Made by a program: the position numbers and the translations under genes. From Streptomyces luteogriseus (GTDB lineage: Bacteria; Actinomycetota; Actinomycetes; Streptomycetales; Streptomycetaceae), in assembly GCF_014205055.1 (NCBI RefSeq), contig NZ_JACHMS010000001.1, positions 558,001-622,000 of the forward strand: 64,000 nt of DNA. Reading direction: 5' to 3'. Within the stretch, counting starts at the first letter, position 1. Every line of letters starts with the position of its first letter. Below the pieces are notes generated by a model. That model was not told the DNA's origin, searched no databases, and saw only the letters and a list, made by a program, of their open reading frames with translations. Of the stretch, positions 28,029 to 38,939 are shown piece by piece.

Positions 28029-29021
28029 GTGAAGATGCTCATCAACGTCCCGGAGACCGTGGTCGCGGACGCACTGCGCGGCCTGGCAGCTGCCCACCCG
28101 GAGCTGACCGTGGACGTGGAGAACCGGGTGATCGTGCGGCGGGACGCTCCCGTCGCCGGGCAGGTGGGACTGGTCTCGGGCGGAGGATCGGGCCACGAGC
28201 CGTTGCACGGCGGCTTCGTGGGTCCCGGCATGCTGTCGGCGGCCTGCCCGGGCGAGGTGTTCACCTCCCCCGTGCCCGACCAGATGCTGCGCGCGGCCGC
28301 CGCCGTGGACAGCGGCGCCGGCGTGCTGTTCATCGTGAAGAACTACACCGGTGACGTGCTCAACTTCGACATGGCCGCCGAGTTGGCCGAGGACGAGGGC
28401 ATCCAGGTCGCGAAGGTGCTGGTCAACGACGACGTGGCCGTGACCGACAGCCTGTACACGGCGGGACGGCGCGGTACGGGCGCGACCCTGTTCGTGGAGA
28501 AGATCGCGGGTGCCGCGGCCGCCGAGGGCATGCCGCTGGAGCGGGTCCAGGCCATCGCGCGGCAGGTGAACGAGAGCTCCCGCAGCTTCGGGATCGCGCT
28601 CAGCGCCTGCAGCACACCCGCGAAGGGCAGCCCCACCTTCGATCTGCCGCCCGGCGAACTGGAGTTGGGCATCGGCATCCACGGTGAGCCCGGCCGGGAG
28701 CGGCGCTCCATGATGACCTCCGGCGAGATCGCCGAGGCCGCCGTCGAGGCGGTGGTGGAGGACCTCCAGCCGCGCAATCCGGTGCTGGTCCTGGTCAACG
28801 GCATGGGCGCGACGCCGCTGCTCGAGTTGTACGGCTTCAACGCCGAGGTGCACCGGGTGCTCGCCCAGCGCGGCGTCCCCGTCGCCCGTGTCCTCGTGGG
28901 CAACTACGTCACCTCTCTGGACATGGCGGGCGCCTCGCTCACCCTGTGCCAGGTCGACGAGGAACTGCTGCGGCTGTACGACGCGCCGGTGAGTACCCCG
29001 GGTCTGCGCTGGGGCATGTGA
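28029..29021 (+). CDS. dhaK: PTS-dependent dihydroxyacetone kinase, DhaK subunit
   Basis: A 330-residue subunit that binds dihydroxyacetone through a covalent hemiaminal with a histidine. Visible motifs are LVSGGGSGHEPLHGGFVGPG, the FTSPVPDQML loop, NYTGDVLNF and LGIGIHGEPGRER, which carries the substrate-binding histidine. The start GTG 28029 lies 5 bases after GGAGG and gives the family-typical MKMLINVPE. It is first in a three-gene operon with dhaL 49 bp downstream and dhaM overlapping dhaL. The complex makes dihydroxyacetone phosphate for glycolysis. Confidence 0.95.
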   Translation: MKMLINVPETVVADALRGLAAAHPELTVDVENRVIVRRDAPVAGQVGLVSGGGSGHEPLHGGFVGPGMLSAACPGEVFTSPVPDQMLRAAAAVDSGAGVLFIVKNYTGDVLNFDMAAELAEDEGIQVAKVLVNDDVAVTDSLYTAGRRGTGATLFVEKIAGAAAAEGMPLERVQAIARQVNESSRSFGIALSACSTPAKGSPTFDLPPGELELGIGIHGEPGRERRSMMTSGEIAEAAVEAVVEDLQPRNPVLVLVNGMGATPLLELYGFNAEVHRVLAQRGVPVARVLVGNYVTSLDMAGASLTLCQVDEELLRLYDAPVSTPGLRWGM

Positions 29022-29070
29022 CCCGAAGGGGGTAGAGGATCACCACGTACCTACCAGGCAAGGAGACCCA

Positions 29071-29670
29071 GTGCTCGACGCCGAATTCTTCCGCCGCTGG
29101 ATGACGGCGACCGCAGCGTCCGTCGACCGCGAGGCGGAACGGCTCACCGCCCTCGACTCCCCCATCGGGGACGCCGACCACGGCAGCAACCTCCACCGCG
29201 GATTCACGGCCGTCGTGGCCGCCCTGGAGAAAGAGCCCCCCGGCACGCCCGGCGGGGTGCTCACCCTCGCCGGACGCCAGCTGATCTCGACGGTCGGCGG
29301 CGCCTCGGGGCCGTTGTACGGCACGCTGCTGCGCCGTACCGGCAAGGCCCTCGGCGACGCCGGTGAGGTCAGTGCGGAACAGCTGGCCGAGGCCCTGCGG
29401 GCCGGCGTGGACGCGGTCATGACCCTCGGTGGTGCCGCCCCGGGCGACAAGACCATGATCGACGCGCTGGTGCCCGCCGTGGACGCGCTCGGCGAGTCGT
29501 TCACGGCGGCCCGGACCGCGGCGGAGGAGGGCGCCGTGGCGACGACGCCCCTGCAGGCACGCAAGGGCAGGGCCAGCTATCTGGGCGAGCGCAGCATCGG
29601 CCACCAGGACCCGGGTGCCACGTCGGCGGCGCTGCTGATCGCCGGACTCACGGAGGCCGCAGGTGAGTGA
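29071..29670 (+). CDS. dhaL: PTS-dependent dihydroxyacetone kinase, DhaL subunit
   Basis: A 199-residue ADP-binding subunit that passes phosphate from DhaM to the DhaK-bound substrate. SPIGDADHGSNLHRGF carries the Mg-ADP aspartates and GGASGPLYGTLLRR the nucleotide loop; PGDKTMIDALVPAV and the end motif GERSIGHQDPGATS are also conserved. The GTG start at 29071 follows CAAGGAGA. The last 8 bases overlap dhaM. Confidence 0.95.
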   Translation: MLDAEFFRRWMTATAASVDREAERLTALDSPIGDADHGSNLHRGFTAVVAALEKEPPGTPGGVLTLAGRQLISTVGGASGPLYGTLLRRTGKALGDAGEVSAEQLAEALRAGVDAVMTLGGAAPGDKTMIDALVPAVDALGESFTAARTAAEEGAVATTPLQARKGRASYLGERSIGHQDPGATSAALLIAGLTEAAGE

Positions 29671-30073
29671 CGAGCAGCTGGTGGGGATCGTTCTGGTGTC
29701 GCACAGCGCGGCGGTGGCCGCGTCCGTCGCCGAGCTGGCGAAGGGCCTCGCGGGCGGCGGCCCGGTGGTGCCCGTCGCTCCGGCGGGCGGCACCGAGGGT
29801 GGCGGGCTCGGCACCAGCTCCGAACTGATCGCCGCCGCGGCCGCGTCCGTCGACCGCGGCGCCGGAGTCGCCGTCCTGACCGATCTGGGCAGCGCCGTGC
29901 TCACGGTGAAGGCGCTGCTCGCGGAGGGTGACGAACTCCCGGAGCCGACACGCCTGGTGGACGCCCCCTTCGTGGAGGGGGCCGTGGCCGCGGTCGTCAC
30001 CGCGTCCACCGGGGCGGACCTGGCAGCGGTGGAGGCGGCGGCCACGGAGGCGTACACGTACCGGAAGGTGTGA
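29663..30073 (+). CDS. dhaM: PTS-dependent dihydroxyacetone kinase, DhaM phosphotransfer subunit
   Basis: A 136-residue EIIA-mannose-like domain. GIVLVSHSAAVAASVAELAK carries the phosphorylated histidine at residue 14, and DLGSAVLTVKALL is typical. Unlike E. coli DhaM it lacks fused HPr and EI domains, so it relies on cellular HPr and EI. The GTG start overlaps dhaL by 8 bases, implying coupled translation. A very strong terminator follows. Confidence 0.93.
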   Translation: MSDEQLVGIVLVSHSAAVAASVAELAKGLAGGGPVVPVAPAGGTEGGGLGTSSELIAAAAASVDRGAGVAVLTDLGSAVLTVKALLAEGDELPEPTRLVDAPFVEGAVAAVVTASTGADLAAVEAAATEAYTYRKV

Positions 30074-30076
30074 GGG

Positions 30077-30123
30077 ACGGCTGCGGCCGGGCACGCCCGA
30101 AGGCGGTGCCCGGCCGCAGCCGT
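30077..30123 (+). terminator. Strong hairpin terminator after dhaKLM
   Basis: A perfect 18-bp stem (30077-30094 with 30106-30123) and an 11-base loop lie directly after dhaM and before the convergent chitosanase gene. It can work in both directions. Confidence 0.92.
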
Positions 30124-30146
30124 GCCGGTGACGTGGTGTCAGCCGC

Positions 30147-30845
30147 TCAGCCCCCGTCCGCCGCGTCCCCTTCGACGAACCGCTTCGCCATCCGCTCCCC
30201 CTCGGTCACGGCCGCGGCGTGGTCCTCGATGGGCGACACCTTGGTGTTCTTGAAGACGATGTAGGTGACACCGGAGGGTGCACCGCCGCCGTGCGGGTCG
30301 GCGCGGATGCCGAGGGCCTCGGCGGTCGCGTAGGACGCCTCCCCGATGATGCCCTGCGGGCCCGTGTCACCGACGACCGCGTACTGGACCCGGTCGCGGT
30401 ACATGACGGCCACCACCGAACCGCCGCCGATGCCGTGGTCCCGGTAGTCCCAGAGGGCGCTCGGCGCGGGTACGACGATGAAGGGCAGACGCTCGGCGCT
30501 CAACGGGCGGCCGTCGGAGCCGGCGTAGGCCGTGCTCGCGGCGAAGTACGGGTCGGTGCGGCGGTTGCAGCGAGGGCCGGGGGTGCCGTCGCAGTCGATG
30601 TCCATGTCGGCCTTCCAGAACACGGCGTCGCGGGTGCCGCAGACCGGGATGTTCGCGGGTGCGCCGTTGTCACTGCGGTACCGGCCGCGGGAGACGGGAG
30701 CGCAGTCCCGCACCTTGGCGAGCAGATCGGCGGTGCTCACGGTGCCTTCGCGCCACACGGCGGGCCGGGCGTGGGCGGTGGGGGGTGTCGTAGGGGCGAG
30801 CAGGGCGGCGCTGGCCACGGCCAGAGTGAGCGACTGGACACGCAC
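30147..30845 (-). CDS. Secreted GH75 chitosanase
   Basis: A 232-residue exported enzyme that would cut beta-1,4 links in chitosan. After a signal peptide (MRVQSLTLAVASAALLAPTT, cut near AHA) it shows FWKADMDIDCDGTPGPRCN, with the proposed catalytic aspartate, then LPFIVVPAPSALWDYRDHGI, GSVVAVMYRDRVQYAVVGDT and GPQGIIGEASYATAEALGI with the catalytic glutamate. These are the GH75 motifs first known from fungal chitosanases and common in streptomycetes. GTG 30845 is chosen since the signal starts there. Confidence 0.9.
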   Translation of the reverse strand: MRVQSLTLAVASAALLAPTTPPTAHARPAVWREGTVSTADLLAKVRDCAPVSRGRYRSDNGAPANIPVCGTRDAVFWKADMDIDCDGTPGPRCNRRTDPYFAASTAYAGSDGRPLSAERLPFIVVPAPSALWDYRDHGIGGGSVVAVMYRDRVQYAVVGDTGPQGIIGEASYATAEALGIRADPHGGGAPSGVTYIVFKNTKVSPIEDHAAAVTEGERMAKRFVEGDAADGG

Positions 30846-31261
30846 GATACGAAGCCTCTCGTGGGGGACCTGACGGGCACTCAGCCCAATGTGGTCCCGA
30901 GGCGATCACCCGGCCACCGCTGGGGGGCCGGACGGTGCACGTCCCCAACCTCCGACAGGGGCCGGGCGCCTGAGTCCGCGTAAGGCTCCGGCCGCCCGGC
31001 CGCCCGCGCCGGCGCGGGATCTGCGACGACAGCGGTTCCGCGCGACAGGCCTGAACTCCCCGCTGCACGCGCGGAGTTCGGCCGTGAGGGCTTCAGCATA
31101 CGTAACTCCTGCGGGTGGTCACGCACGGCCGGGGGTGACGCCCCCACGAGGCGACTTCCATGACCGGCGGCCAGCCTCTTGATGTGATCGCGCCAACAGC
31201 GTCATATTGGTCCGGACCATTCCCGTGAACCTGCTGGCCGCCCACCCCCGGAGGCAGTGCC
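30846..31261. promoter_or_regulatory. Divergent promoter region, GH75 versus FN3 lipoprotein
   Basis: A 416-bp gap between divergent exported-protein genes. The only clear signal is the perfect palindrome TGGTCCGGACCA at 31208-31219, annotated separately. No coding frame here has convincing codon bias. Confidence 0.45.
31208..31219. promoter_or_regulatory. Palindrome TGGTCCGGACCA, DasR/chitinase-box-like operator
   Basis: A perfect 12-bp palindrome 42 bp before the FN3 lipoprotein start and upstream of the divergent chitosanase. It resembles the TGGTCTAGACCA core bound by GntR regulators such as DasR and the TGGTCCAGACCT repeats of Streptomyces chitinase promoters. A related site occurs at 45234. 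Confidence 0.5.
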
Positions 31262-32248
31262 GTGCGAGGACGTTCCGCTCCCCCATCCCTCCCGCGCCGC
31301 CTGGCCCTCTGCGGGGCCCTCCTCCTGCTCGCCTCCTGCGGCTGGGCCGGAGCGGAGGAACGGGACGGCGTGGGGGTGCCCGGGGCGCCGACGGGTGTCA
31401 CCGCTGCGGCGGGCAGCGCGACGAGCGTGCACGTCATGTGGAACGCGACCGCCCGGGCCGATCGCTACGAGGTGTATCGCGGCACCACGAAGGTCAGAGA
31501 AGTGCCGGGTTCACAGCACATGGTGGATGTCACCAGGCTCCGGCCCTCCACGCGGTACCTCTTCTCCGTACGGGCGCGGGACGTCGACGGCCTGCTCGGG
31601 CCGCCGAGCCGCCGGGTGCCCGCGAGGACACCCGCGGCCGCCGTGGACGACCGCTCCGCGCCGACCCGCCCGTCGGCGCCCCGCGGTCGGGCGGCCGGAA
31701 GCCGCGCGGTCCAGCTGTCCTGGTCCGCCTCGACGGACGACCGGGGTGTGGTGTCGTACGACATCCACCAGGGAGGCACGAAGATCCACAGTGTGGGCGG
31801 GGGCCAGACCGCGACCGTGCTCACAGGGCTGCGGCCCGGCACGGACTACACGTTCACCGTCCGGGCCCGGGACGCGGCCGGCAACGTCTCCCCCGCCGGT
31901 CCCGCGGTCCGCCTCACCACACCGGGCAGGGGCGACGGCCGGGCCACCGCCCCCACGGGCTTCCGGGCGACGAGCCACCGCGAGGACGGGGCCTACCAGC
32001 TCGATCTGAGCTGGGTGCCGCCCCGCGTGGACGGCGAGGTCACCGAGTACCAGATCCCTCTGGACGGCAGGCCCGCCACATCCCTGGTGTACGGCGGCGC
32101 CGCCCCGCGCGAGCGGGCCACCTACAGCTTCTACGCCGGGCGGCGCCCCGGTGTCACCCACCGGGTCCGCGTCCGGGCGATGCTGCCCGACGGCACCTGG
32201 GGAGGCTTCTCGGCGGAGCGTGCGGTGACGACGGGCTCGGGGCGCTGA
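31262..32248 (+). CDS. Secreted lipoprotein with three fibronectin type III domains
   Basis: A 328-residue exported protein. The signal RRLALCGALLLLASC has a lipobox cysteine. Three FN3 domains follow at about residues 40-122, 133-222 and 230-325, with the usual cores (VHVMWNATARADRYEVYRG; VQLSWSASTDDRGVVSYDIH; LDLSWVPPRVDGEVTEYQIP). FN3 repeats in actinomycetes are common in carbohydrate-active enzymes, but no catalytic domain is present, so this is likely an adhesive or substrate-presenting protein. GTG 31262 follows GGAGG. Confidence 0.85.
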   Translation: MRGRSAPPSLPRRLALCGALLLLASCGWAGAEERDGVGVPGAPTGVTAAAGSATSVHVMWNATARADRYEVYRGTTKVREVPGSQHMVDVTRLRPSTRYLFSVRARDVDGLLGPPSRRVPARTPAAAVDDRSAPTRPSAPRGRAAGSRAVQLSWSASTDDRGVVSYDIHQGGTKIHSVGGGQTATVLTGLRPGTDYTFTVRARDAAGNVSPAGPAVRLTTPGRGDGRATAPTGFRATSHREDGAYQLDLSWVPPRVDGEVTEYQIPLDGRPATSLVYGGAAPRERATYSFYAGRRPGVTHRVRVRAMLPDGTWGGFSAERAVTTGSGR

Positions 32249-32418
32249 CGCACTCCGCCGCTTCGGCCGGGAGAGGCAACCCGTCACCTGCACGGGGGCG
32301 CTCGACGTGCGGCCGGGGCCCGGGGAGCTTTGGCTGACCTCGAGGCAGCACGGGCGTTCCCCGACCCTCGGCGGCGCAAGGGATGTACCGCCAACCGTGC
32401 CGCCGGAGGGCAGTCCAC

Positions 32419-32964
32419 ATGCGCAACTCATCGTCAGTTCTCCGCTCCGGCCTGACCGTGGCAGTCGCCGCGCTGCCCCTCGCCCTGGCCGCGGTGCCCG
32501 CCGTCGCGGGCCCGGGCATCTCCGTGAGCACCACGGGGTCCACGGTGTCGGTCACGACCAGCTCATGCACCCAGATCAACGGCAGCTGGGGCACCGCCTC
32601 GCTTCTCACCAGCAGTCAGGGCAGTTTCGCCCAGGGCCGCCAGGTGACGCTGTCGGGGACGTCCACGAGTCAGTCGGCCGCCTGGTCGAGTGTCTCCCCG
32701 GGCACCTACACCGTCATCGTCGTCTGCTCGGACGGCACCACCGCGGGCACGCAGTCCGTCGTGGTCTCCACCGCCCCCTCCCCCTCCCCCTCGCGGTCGG
32801 TGTCCCCCTCGGCGTCGCCGTCCCGCGGCGTCATGGGCGGGGTCGGCGGCAGCACGACGGACTACGGAACCGTCACGCTCGTCGCGGGCGGCACGCTGGT
32901 CGGCGCCGGCGTCCTCGGAGCGGCCTGGTACCTGCGCCGGCGCACCAAGCCGTACCGGCTCTGA
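32419..32964 (+). CDS. Surface-anchored protein with C-terminal membrane helix
   Basis: A 181-residue protein with a signal peptide (VLRSGLTVAVAALPLALAAV, cut near AVAG), a serine/threonine-rich beta domain with two cysteines (TTSSCTQING; VIVVCSDGT), a proline/serine linker, and a C-terminal helix followed by YLRRRTKPYRL. There is no LPXTG or LAXTG motif, so it is probably held by the helix and not by sortase. ATG 32419 follows GGAGGG. Function unknown. Confidence 0.78.
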   Translation: MRNSSSVLRSGLTVAVAALPLALAAVPAVAGPGISVSTTGSTVSVTTSSCTQINGSWGTASLLTSSQGSFAQGRQVTLSGTSTSQSAAWSSVSPGTYTVIVVCSDGTTAGTQSVVVSTAPSPSPSRSVSPSASPSRGVMGGVGGSTTDYGTVTLVAGGTLVGAGVLGAAWYLRRRTKPYRL

Positions 32965-32973
32965 CCCGGTACG

Positions 32974-33021
32974 GACGGCGGCCCGTTCCCCCGAAGCGCT
33001 CCGGGCGGACGGGCCGCCGTC
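32974..33021 (+). terminator. Hairpin terminator after the surface protein gene
   Basis: A perfect 13-bp stem (32974-32986 with 33009-33021) with a 22-base loop lies between this gene and the convergent PadR gene. Confidence 0.82.
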
Positions 33022-33046
33022 ATGCCGTGACCGCGCCGGACCGCAC

Positions 33047-33643
33047 TCAATCCGTGACAGGTCCGGACGGGCCCGCCACCGGCCCGGCCGGCTCGGCCCG
33101 TCCGGCGTCCGGGAGTTCGGCGAAGTCCGCGAGGGCGCGCCGGAGCCACTGGGTCCAGAAGGTCTCCAGGTCGATGCCGGCCCGCAGCACGAGGTGCCGC
33201 AGCCGGACCTCGGCGCCGTCCCGGCCGGGCGGGAAGTCGCGCTTCTCGATCTCCTCGTACTCCGCCAGCTGCCGTTCGTGCAGCTCCAGATGGCGCCGCA
33301 GATCCGCCTCCAGGCCCGCCGTGCCGACCACGGCCGCCGCCCTGAGCCGCAGCAGCAGCGCGTCGCGGTGCGGCTTGGGGTCCTGGGAGGCGGAGGTCCA
33401 GCGGGCCAGTTCGGCGCGGCCCGCCGGCAGGACCTCGTAGCTCTTCTTCTGCCCCCGGGCCGGCTGTTCGGACGGCAGTGCCCGGATGAGGCCGTCGGCC
33501 TCCAGTTTCCCCAGCTCGCGGTAGATCTGCTGGTGCGTCGCCGACCAGAAGTAGCCGATCGACCGGTCGAACCGGCGGGTCAGCTCCAGGCCCGAGGACT
33601 TCTTCTCGAGCAGGGCGGTGAGGATCGCGTGCGGGAGTGACAT
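33047..33643 (-). CDS. PadR-family transcriptional regulator
   Basis: A 198-residue regulator. The N-terminal winged helix reads LPHAILTALLEKKSSGLELT with YFWSATHQQIYRELGKLEAD, typical of PadR proteins. A long C-terminal helical dimerisation region follows. PadR proteins usually repress detoxification or phenolic-acid genes and bind palindromes. The gene lies 28 bp downstream of the flavoprotein gene on the same strand, so the palindrome over that gene's promoter is a candidate target. Confidence 0.9.
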   Translation of the reverse strand: MSLPHAILTALLEKKSSGLELTRRFDRSIGYFWSATHQQIYRELGKLEADGLIRALPSEQPARGQKKSYEVLPAGRAELARWTSASQDPKPHRDALLLRLRAAAVVGTAGLEADLRRHLELHERQLAEYEEIEKRDFPPGRDGAEVRLRHLVLRAGIDLETFWTQWLRRALADFAELPDAGRAEPAGPVAGPSGPVTD

Positions 33644-33671
33644 GGCCTCATCCTAGGGACGCGTCACCGCA

Positions 33672-36230
<2,559 letters not shown>

Positions 36231-36605
36231 TCACCGGCTCTGCAGCCGGACGTGCAGCTCCTTCTCCTGGTCTCCGGAGACGGTACTCAGGTCGTGCACG
36301 TCGAACAGGGAGTCCAGGGTCGTGCGGAACCGTTCGATCGCCCAGTAGCCGCCGTGCAGGTCGGCGTCGACGGAGGACGCCAGATGCACCGGTCGCGAGC
36401 CCTCGTGCTCGTCGGCGACGTCGAAGGTGCCGAGCCATACGGTCGGGCGGGTCTCGTGCAGTTCCTCGGGCACGTCGTCGGCACACCGGTCGGACTCGAA
36501 GCAGGAGCACAGCGCGTCGAACACGATCCGGGCGTCCTGCTTGCTGCACCCGCTGATCTCCACCGAGACGGAGTGGGGGTGCGGTCGCTCGTGGTTCATC
36601 GCCAT
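36231..36605 (-). CDS. Hypothetical protein
   Basis: A 124-residue acidic, soluble protein I do not recognise. It starts MAMNHERPHPHSVSVEISGC and has VFDALCSCFESDRCADDVPE, VWLGTFDVADEH and YWAIERFRTTLDSLFDV. Two strand-helix units and four cysteines are visible; no membrane segment or signal is present. ATG 36605 is preferred since GAGGAG lies 8 bases upstream. It is divergent from the PAS-GAF-PP2C gene. Confidence 0.7.
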   Translation of the reverse strand: MAMNHERPHPHSVSVEISGCSKQDARIVFDALCSCFESDRCADDVPEELHETRPTVWLGTFDVADEHEGSRPVHLASSVDADLHGGYWAIERFRTTLDSLFDVHDLSTVSGDQEKELHVRLQSR

Positions 36606-36848
36606 CGTGATCGCTCCTCTCGAGACCACCGGATGCCGTATCCGCCCCTACCCCAGCAAAGCACCACCTTCCGGCGAGCACTACCGGCGGCGCCCTTCTC
36701 CCGGCGGCGGTTTTGCGGGGCGGCCCACGCCGTGTTGGGAGATGGTGGAAGGTGACGGAAGGGGCCTTCGGGAACGGCTCCGCGCGGTAGAACATGGGGT
36801 GTCGGCACACGACGGCGTGCCGCGAGGACGGCGAAGGCGGGGCGTGGG

Positions 36849-38927
36849 ATGAGTGCAGCCGGGTCTCCCGAGTCCGCGGGCGACGGTCCGGTGCGCGGGT
36901 CGGCGCGCCCGAGCGGTCTGCTCGACGTGCTGCGCGTGGCCTCGGTGGTCCTGGACGCCGAGGGCCGCATCGTGCTGTGGAGCCCGCAGGCGGAGGAGCT
37001 GTTCGGGTACGAGGCACGGGAGGCGCTCGGGCAGTACGCCGCCCGCATCATGGTCCACGAGCAGCACGTCGACCTCGTGGTCAAGCTGTTCGCCGACGTC
37101 ATGGGCACCGGGCAGAGCTGGGCCGGGGCGTTCCCGATCCGCCGCAAGGACGGCAGCACCCGGCTGGTGGAGTTCCGCAACATGCGGCTGCTGGACGACC
37201 AGGGCGACGTCTACGCGCTGGGGCTGTGCGCCGACCAGGGCACCGTGCACCGGCTGGAGCGCGAGGTGGCGCTGTCGACGCGGATGATCGCGCAGTCCCC
37301 CATCGGGCTGGCCGTGCTGGACACCGAGCTGCGGTACGTCTCCGTCAACAAGGCGCTGGAGGAGATCAACGGCGTCCCGGCCGATGAGCACCTGGGCCGC
37401 ACAGTCCGCGAGGTGGTGCCGCGGATGGACGTCGACGCCCTGGAGACCGCCACGCGCCGGGTGCTGCAGACGGGCACACCGGTCGTCGACCAGTCCACGA
37501 TCGGCCGCACCCCGGCCGACCCGCACCAGGACCATGCCTGGTCGGTCTCGCTGTACCGGCTGGAGAACGCCTTCGGGACCGTACTGGGCGTGGCCGTCTC
37601 GATCGTCGACGTCACCGAGCAGTACCGGGCCGGCATCGAGGCCGAGGCCGCGCGCCGGCGGCTGGCCCTGATCGCCGATGCCTCGGGCCGGATCGGCACC
37701 ACGCTGGACCTGGACCGCACGGCCCGTGAGCTGGCCGAGGTGGCCGTGCCGGAGCTGGCCGACATCGCTGCCGTCGACCTGCTGGACGCGGTGGTGCAGG
37801 GCCGCCGCACCAGCCTGGGCCCCGCCGAGTCAGCCGTGATCCGCGCACTGGCGGTGCAGGGGTACGACTCCGCAGAAGCCCTGGAGGCGGCCGACCCTCC
37901 CGGGCAGGTCGCCCGGTACGCCTCCGACCGGCTCGTCACCCAGTGCGTGCGCACCGCGAGCCCCGTGATGCTGCCGGAGGTCAAGGACGAGGACCTGGAC
38001 CGCATCGCCCGTTCCTCCGAGGCGGCCGAGCTGCTGGGGCGGGCCGGGGTGCACTCGTATCTGGCGGTGCCGCTGATCGCGCGGGGCGAGGTGCTGGGGG
38101 CCCTGGACCTCAAGCGCACCCGCAATCCGCTGCCGTTCAGCGACGACGACCTGCTGCTGGCGCGCGAGCTGGCCGCCCGGGCCGCCGTACAGATCGACAA
38201 CGCCCGCTGGTACCAGAGCGCCCGCGAGACCGCGCTCACGCTCCAGCGCAGTCTGCTGCCCAGCCATCCGCCGGTGACGGGCGGTCTGGAGGTCGCCTCC
38301 CGCTACCAGCCGGCCGGGGCCACGAGCGAGGTCGGGGGCGACTGGTTCGACGTGATCCCGCTGGACGGCGGCAAGACGGCGCTCGTCGTGGGCGATGTGA
38401 TGGGCAGCGGCATTCCCGCGGCGGCGGCCATGGGGCGGCTGCGGACGGCGACCAACACCCTCGCCTCCCTCGACCTCGATCCGCATGTGCTCCTGGAGCA
38501 CCTCGACAGGATCACCGCAGGGCTGGAGCAGGCCATCGCCACCTGCGTCTACGCCGTTCACGACCCGCATCTGCGGCAGTGCCGGATCGCCAACGCCGGC
38601 CACCTGCCGCCGGTGCGAGTCCGGCCCGGCCGGGCGCCGGAGCTGCTCGATCTGCCGACCGGGGTGCCGCTCGGCGTGGGCGGTGTCGCCTTCTCGACGA
38701 CCACCGTCGACCTGGAGCCAGGCGACCGGCTGGTGTTCTACACCGACGGCCTCGTCGAGACCCGGCGCGACCCCCTCGACGAACGGCTCGACACGCTGCT
38801 GTCGCTGCTCGAAGGGCCCGACCGGCCGCTGGAGGACGTCTGCGACCTGCTGCTGCGCACGCTGCACGAGCCGGACAACTTCGACGACGTGGCCCTGCTC
38901 ATCGCACGGGTGACCACACCGGAGTGA
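36849..38927 (+). CDS. PAS-PAS-GAF-PP2C (SpoIIE-type) phosphatase
   Basis: A 692-residue cytosolic sensor phosphatase. Two PAS domains (about 20-135, DAEGRIVLWSPQAEELFGYE; 145-265, DTELRYVSVNKALEEINGVP), one GAF domain (about 270-450, HSYLAVPLIARGEVLGALDL) and the phosphatase domain (about 470-690) with EVGGDWFDVIPL, GDVMGSGIPAAA, NAGHLPPVRV, FYTDGLVETR and DDVALLI. Such proteins are numerous in streptomycetes and control anti-sigma antagonists or similar targets. No kinase domain is fused, unlike some relatives. Confidence 0.93.
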   Translation: MSAAGSPESAGDGPVRGSARPSGLLDVLRVASVVLDAEGRIVLWSPQAEELFGYEAREALGQYAARIMVHEQHVDLVVKLFADVMGTGQSWAGAFPIRRKDGSTRLVEFRNMRLLDDQGDVYALGLCADQGTVHRLEREVALSTRMIAQSPIGLAVLDTELRYVSVNKALEEINGVPADEHLGRTVREVVPRMDVDALETATRRVLQTGTPVVDQSTIGRTPADPHQDHAWSVSLYRLENAFGTVLGVAVSIVDVTEQYRAGIEAEAARRRLALIADASGRIGTTLDLDRTARELAEVAVPELADIAAVDLLDAVVQGRRTSLGPAESAVIRALAVQGYDSAEALEAADPPGQVARYASDRLVTQCVRTASPVMLPEVKDEDLDRIARSSEAAELLGRAGVHSYLAVPLIARGEVLGALDLKRTRNPLPFSDDDLLLARELAARAAVQIDNARWYQSARETALTLQRSLLPSHPPVTGGLEVASRYQPAGATSEVGGDWFDVIPLDGGKTALVVGDVMGSGIPAAAAMGRLRTATNTLASLDLDPHVLLEHLDRITAGLEQAIATCVYAVHDPHLRQCRIANAGHLPPVRVRPGRAPELLDLPTGVPLGVGGVAFSTTTVDLEPGDRLVFYTDGLVETRRDPLDERLDTLLSLLEGPDRPLEDVCDLLLRTLHEPDNFDDVALLIARVTTPE

Positions 38928-38939
38928 GGGCCCGAGGGC

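Noticed and set aside
32419..32964. Sortase-anchored surface protein
   Set aside because: C-terminal helix and basic tail are present but there is no LPXTG or LAXTG motif.
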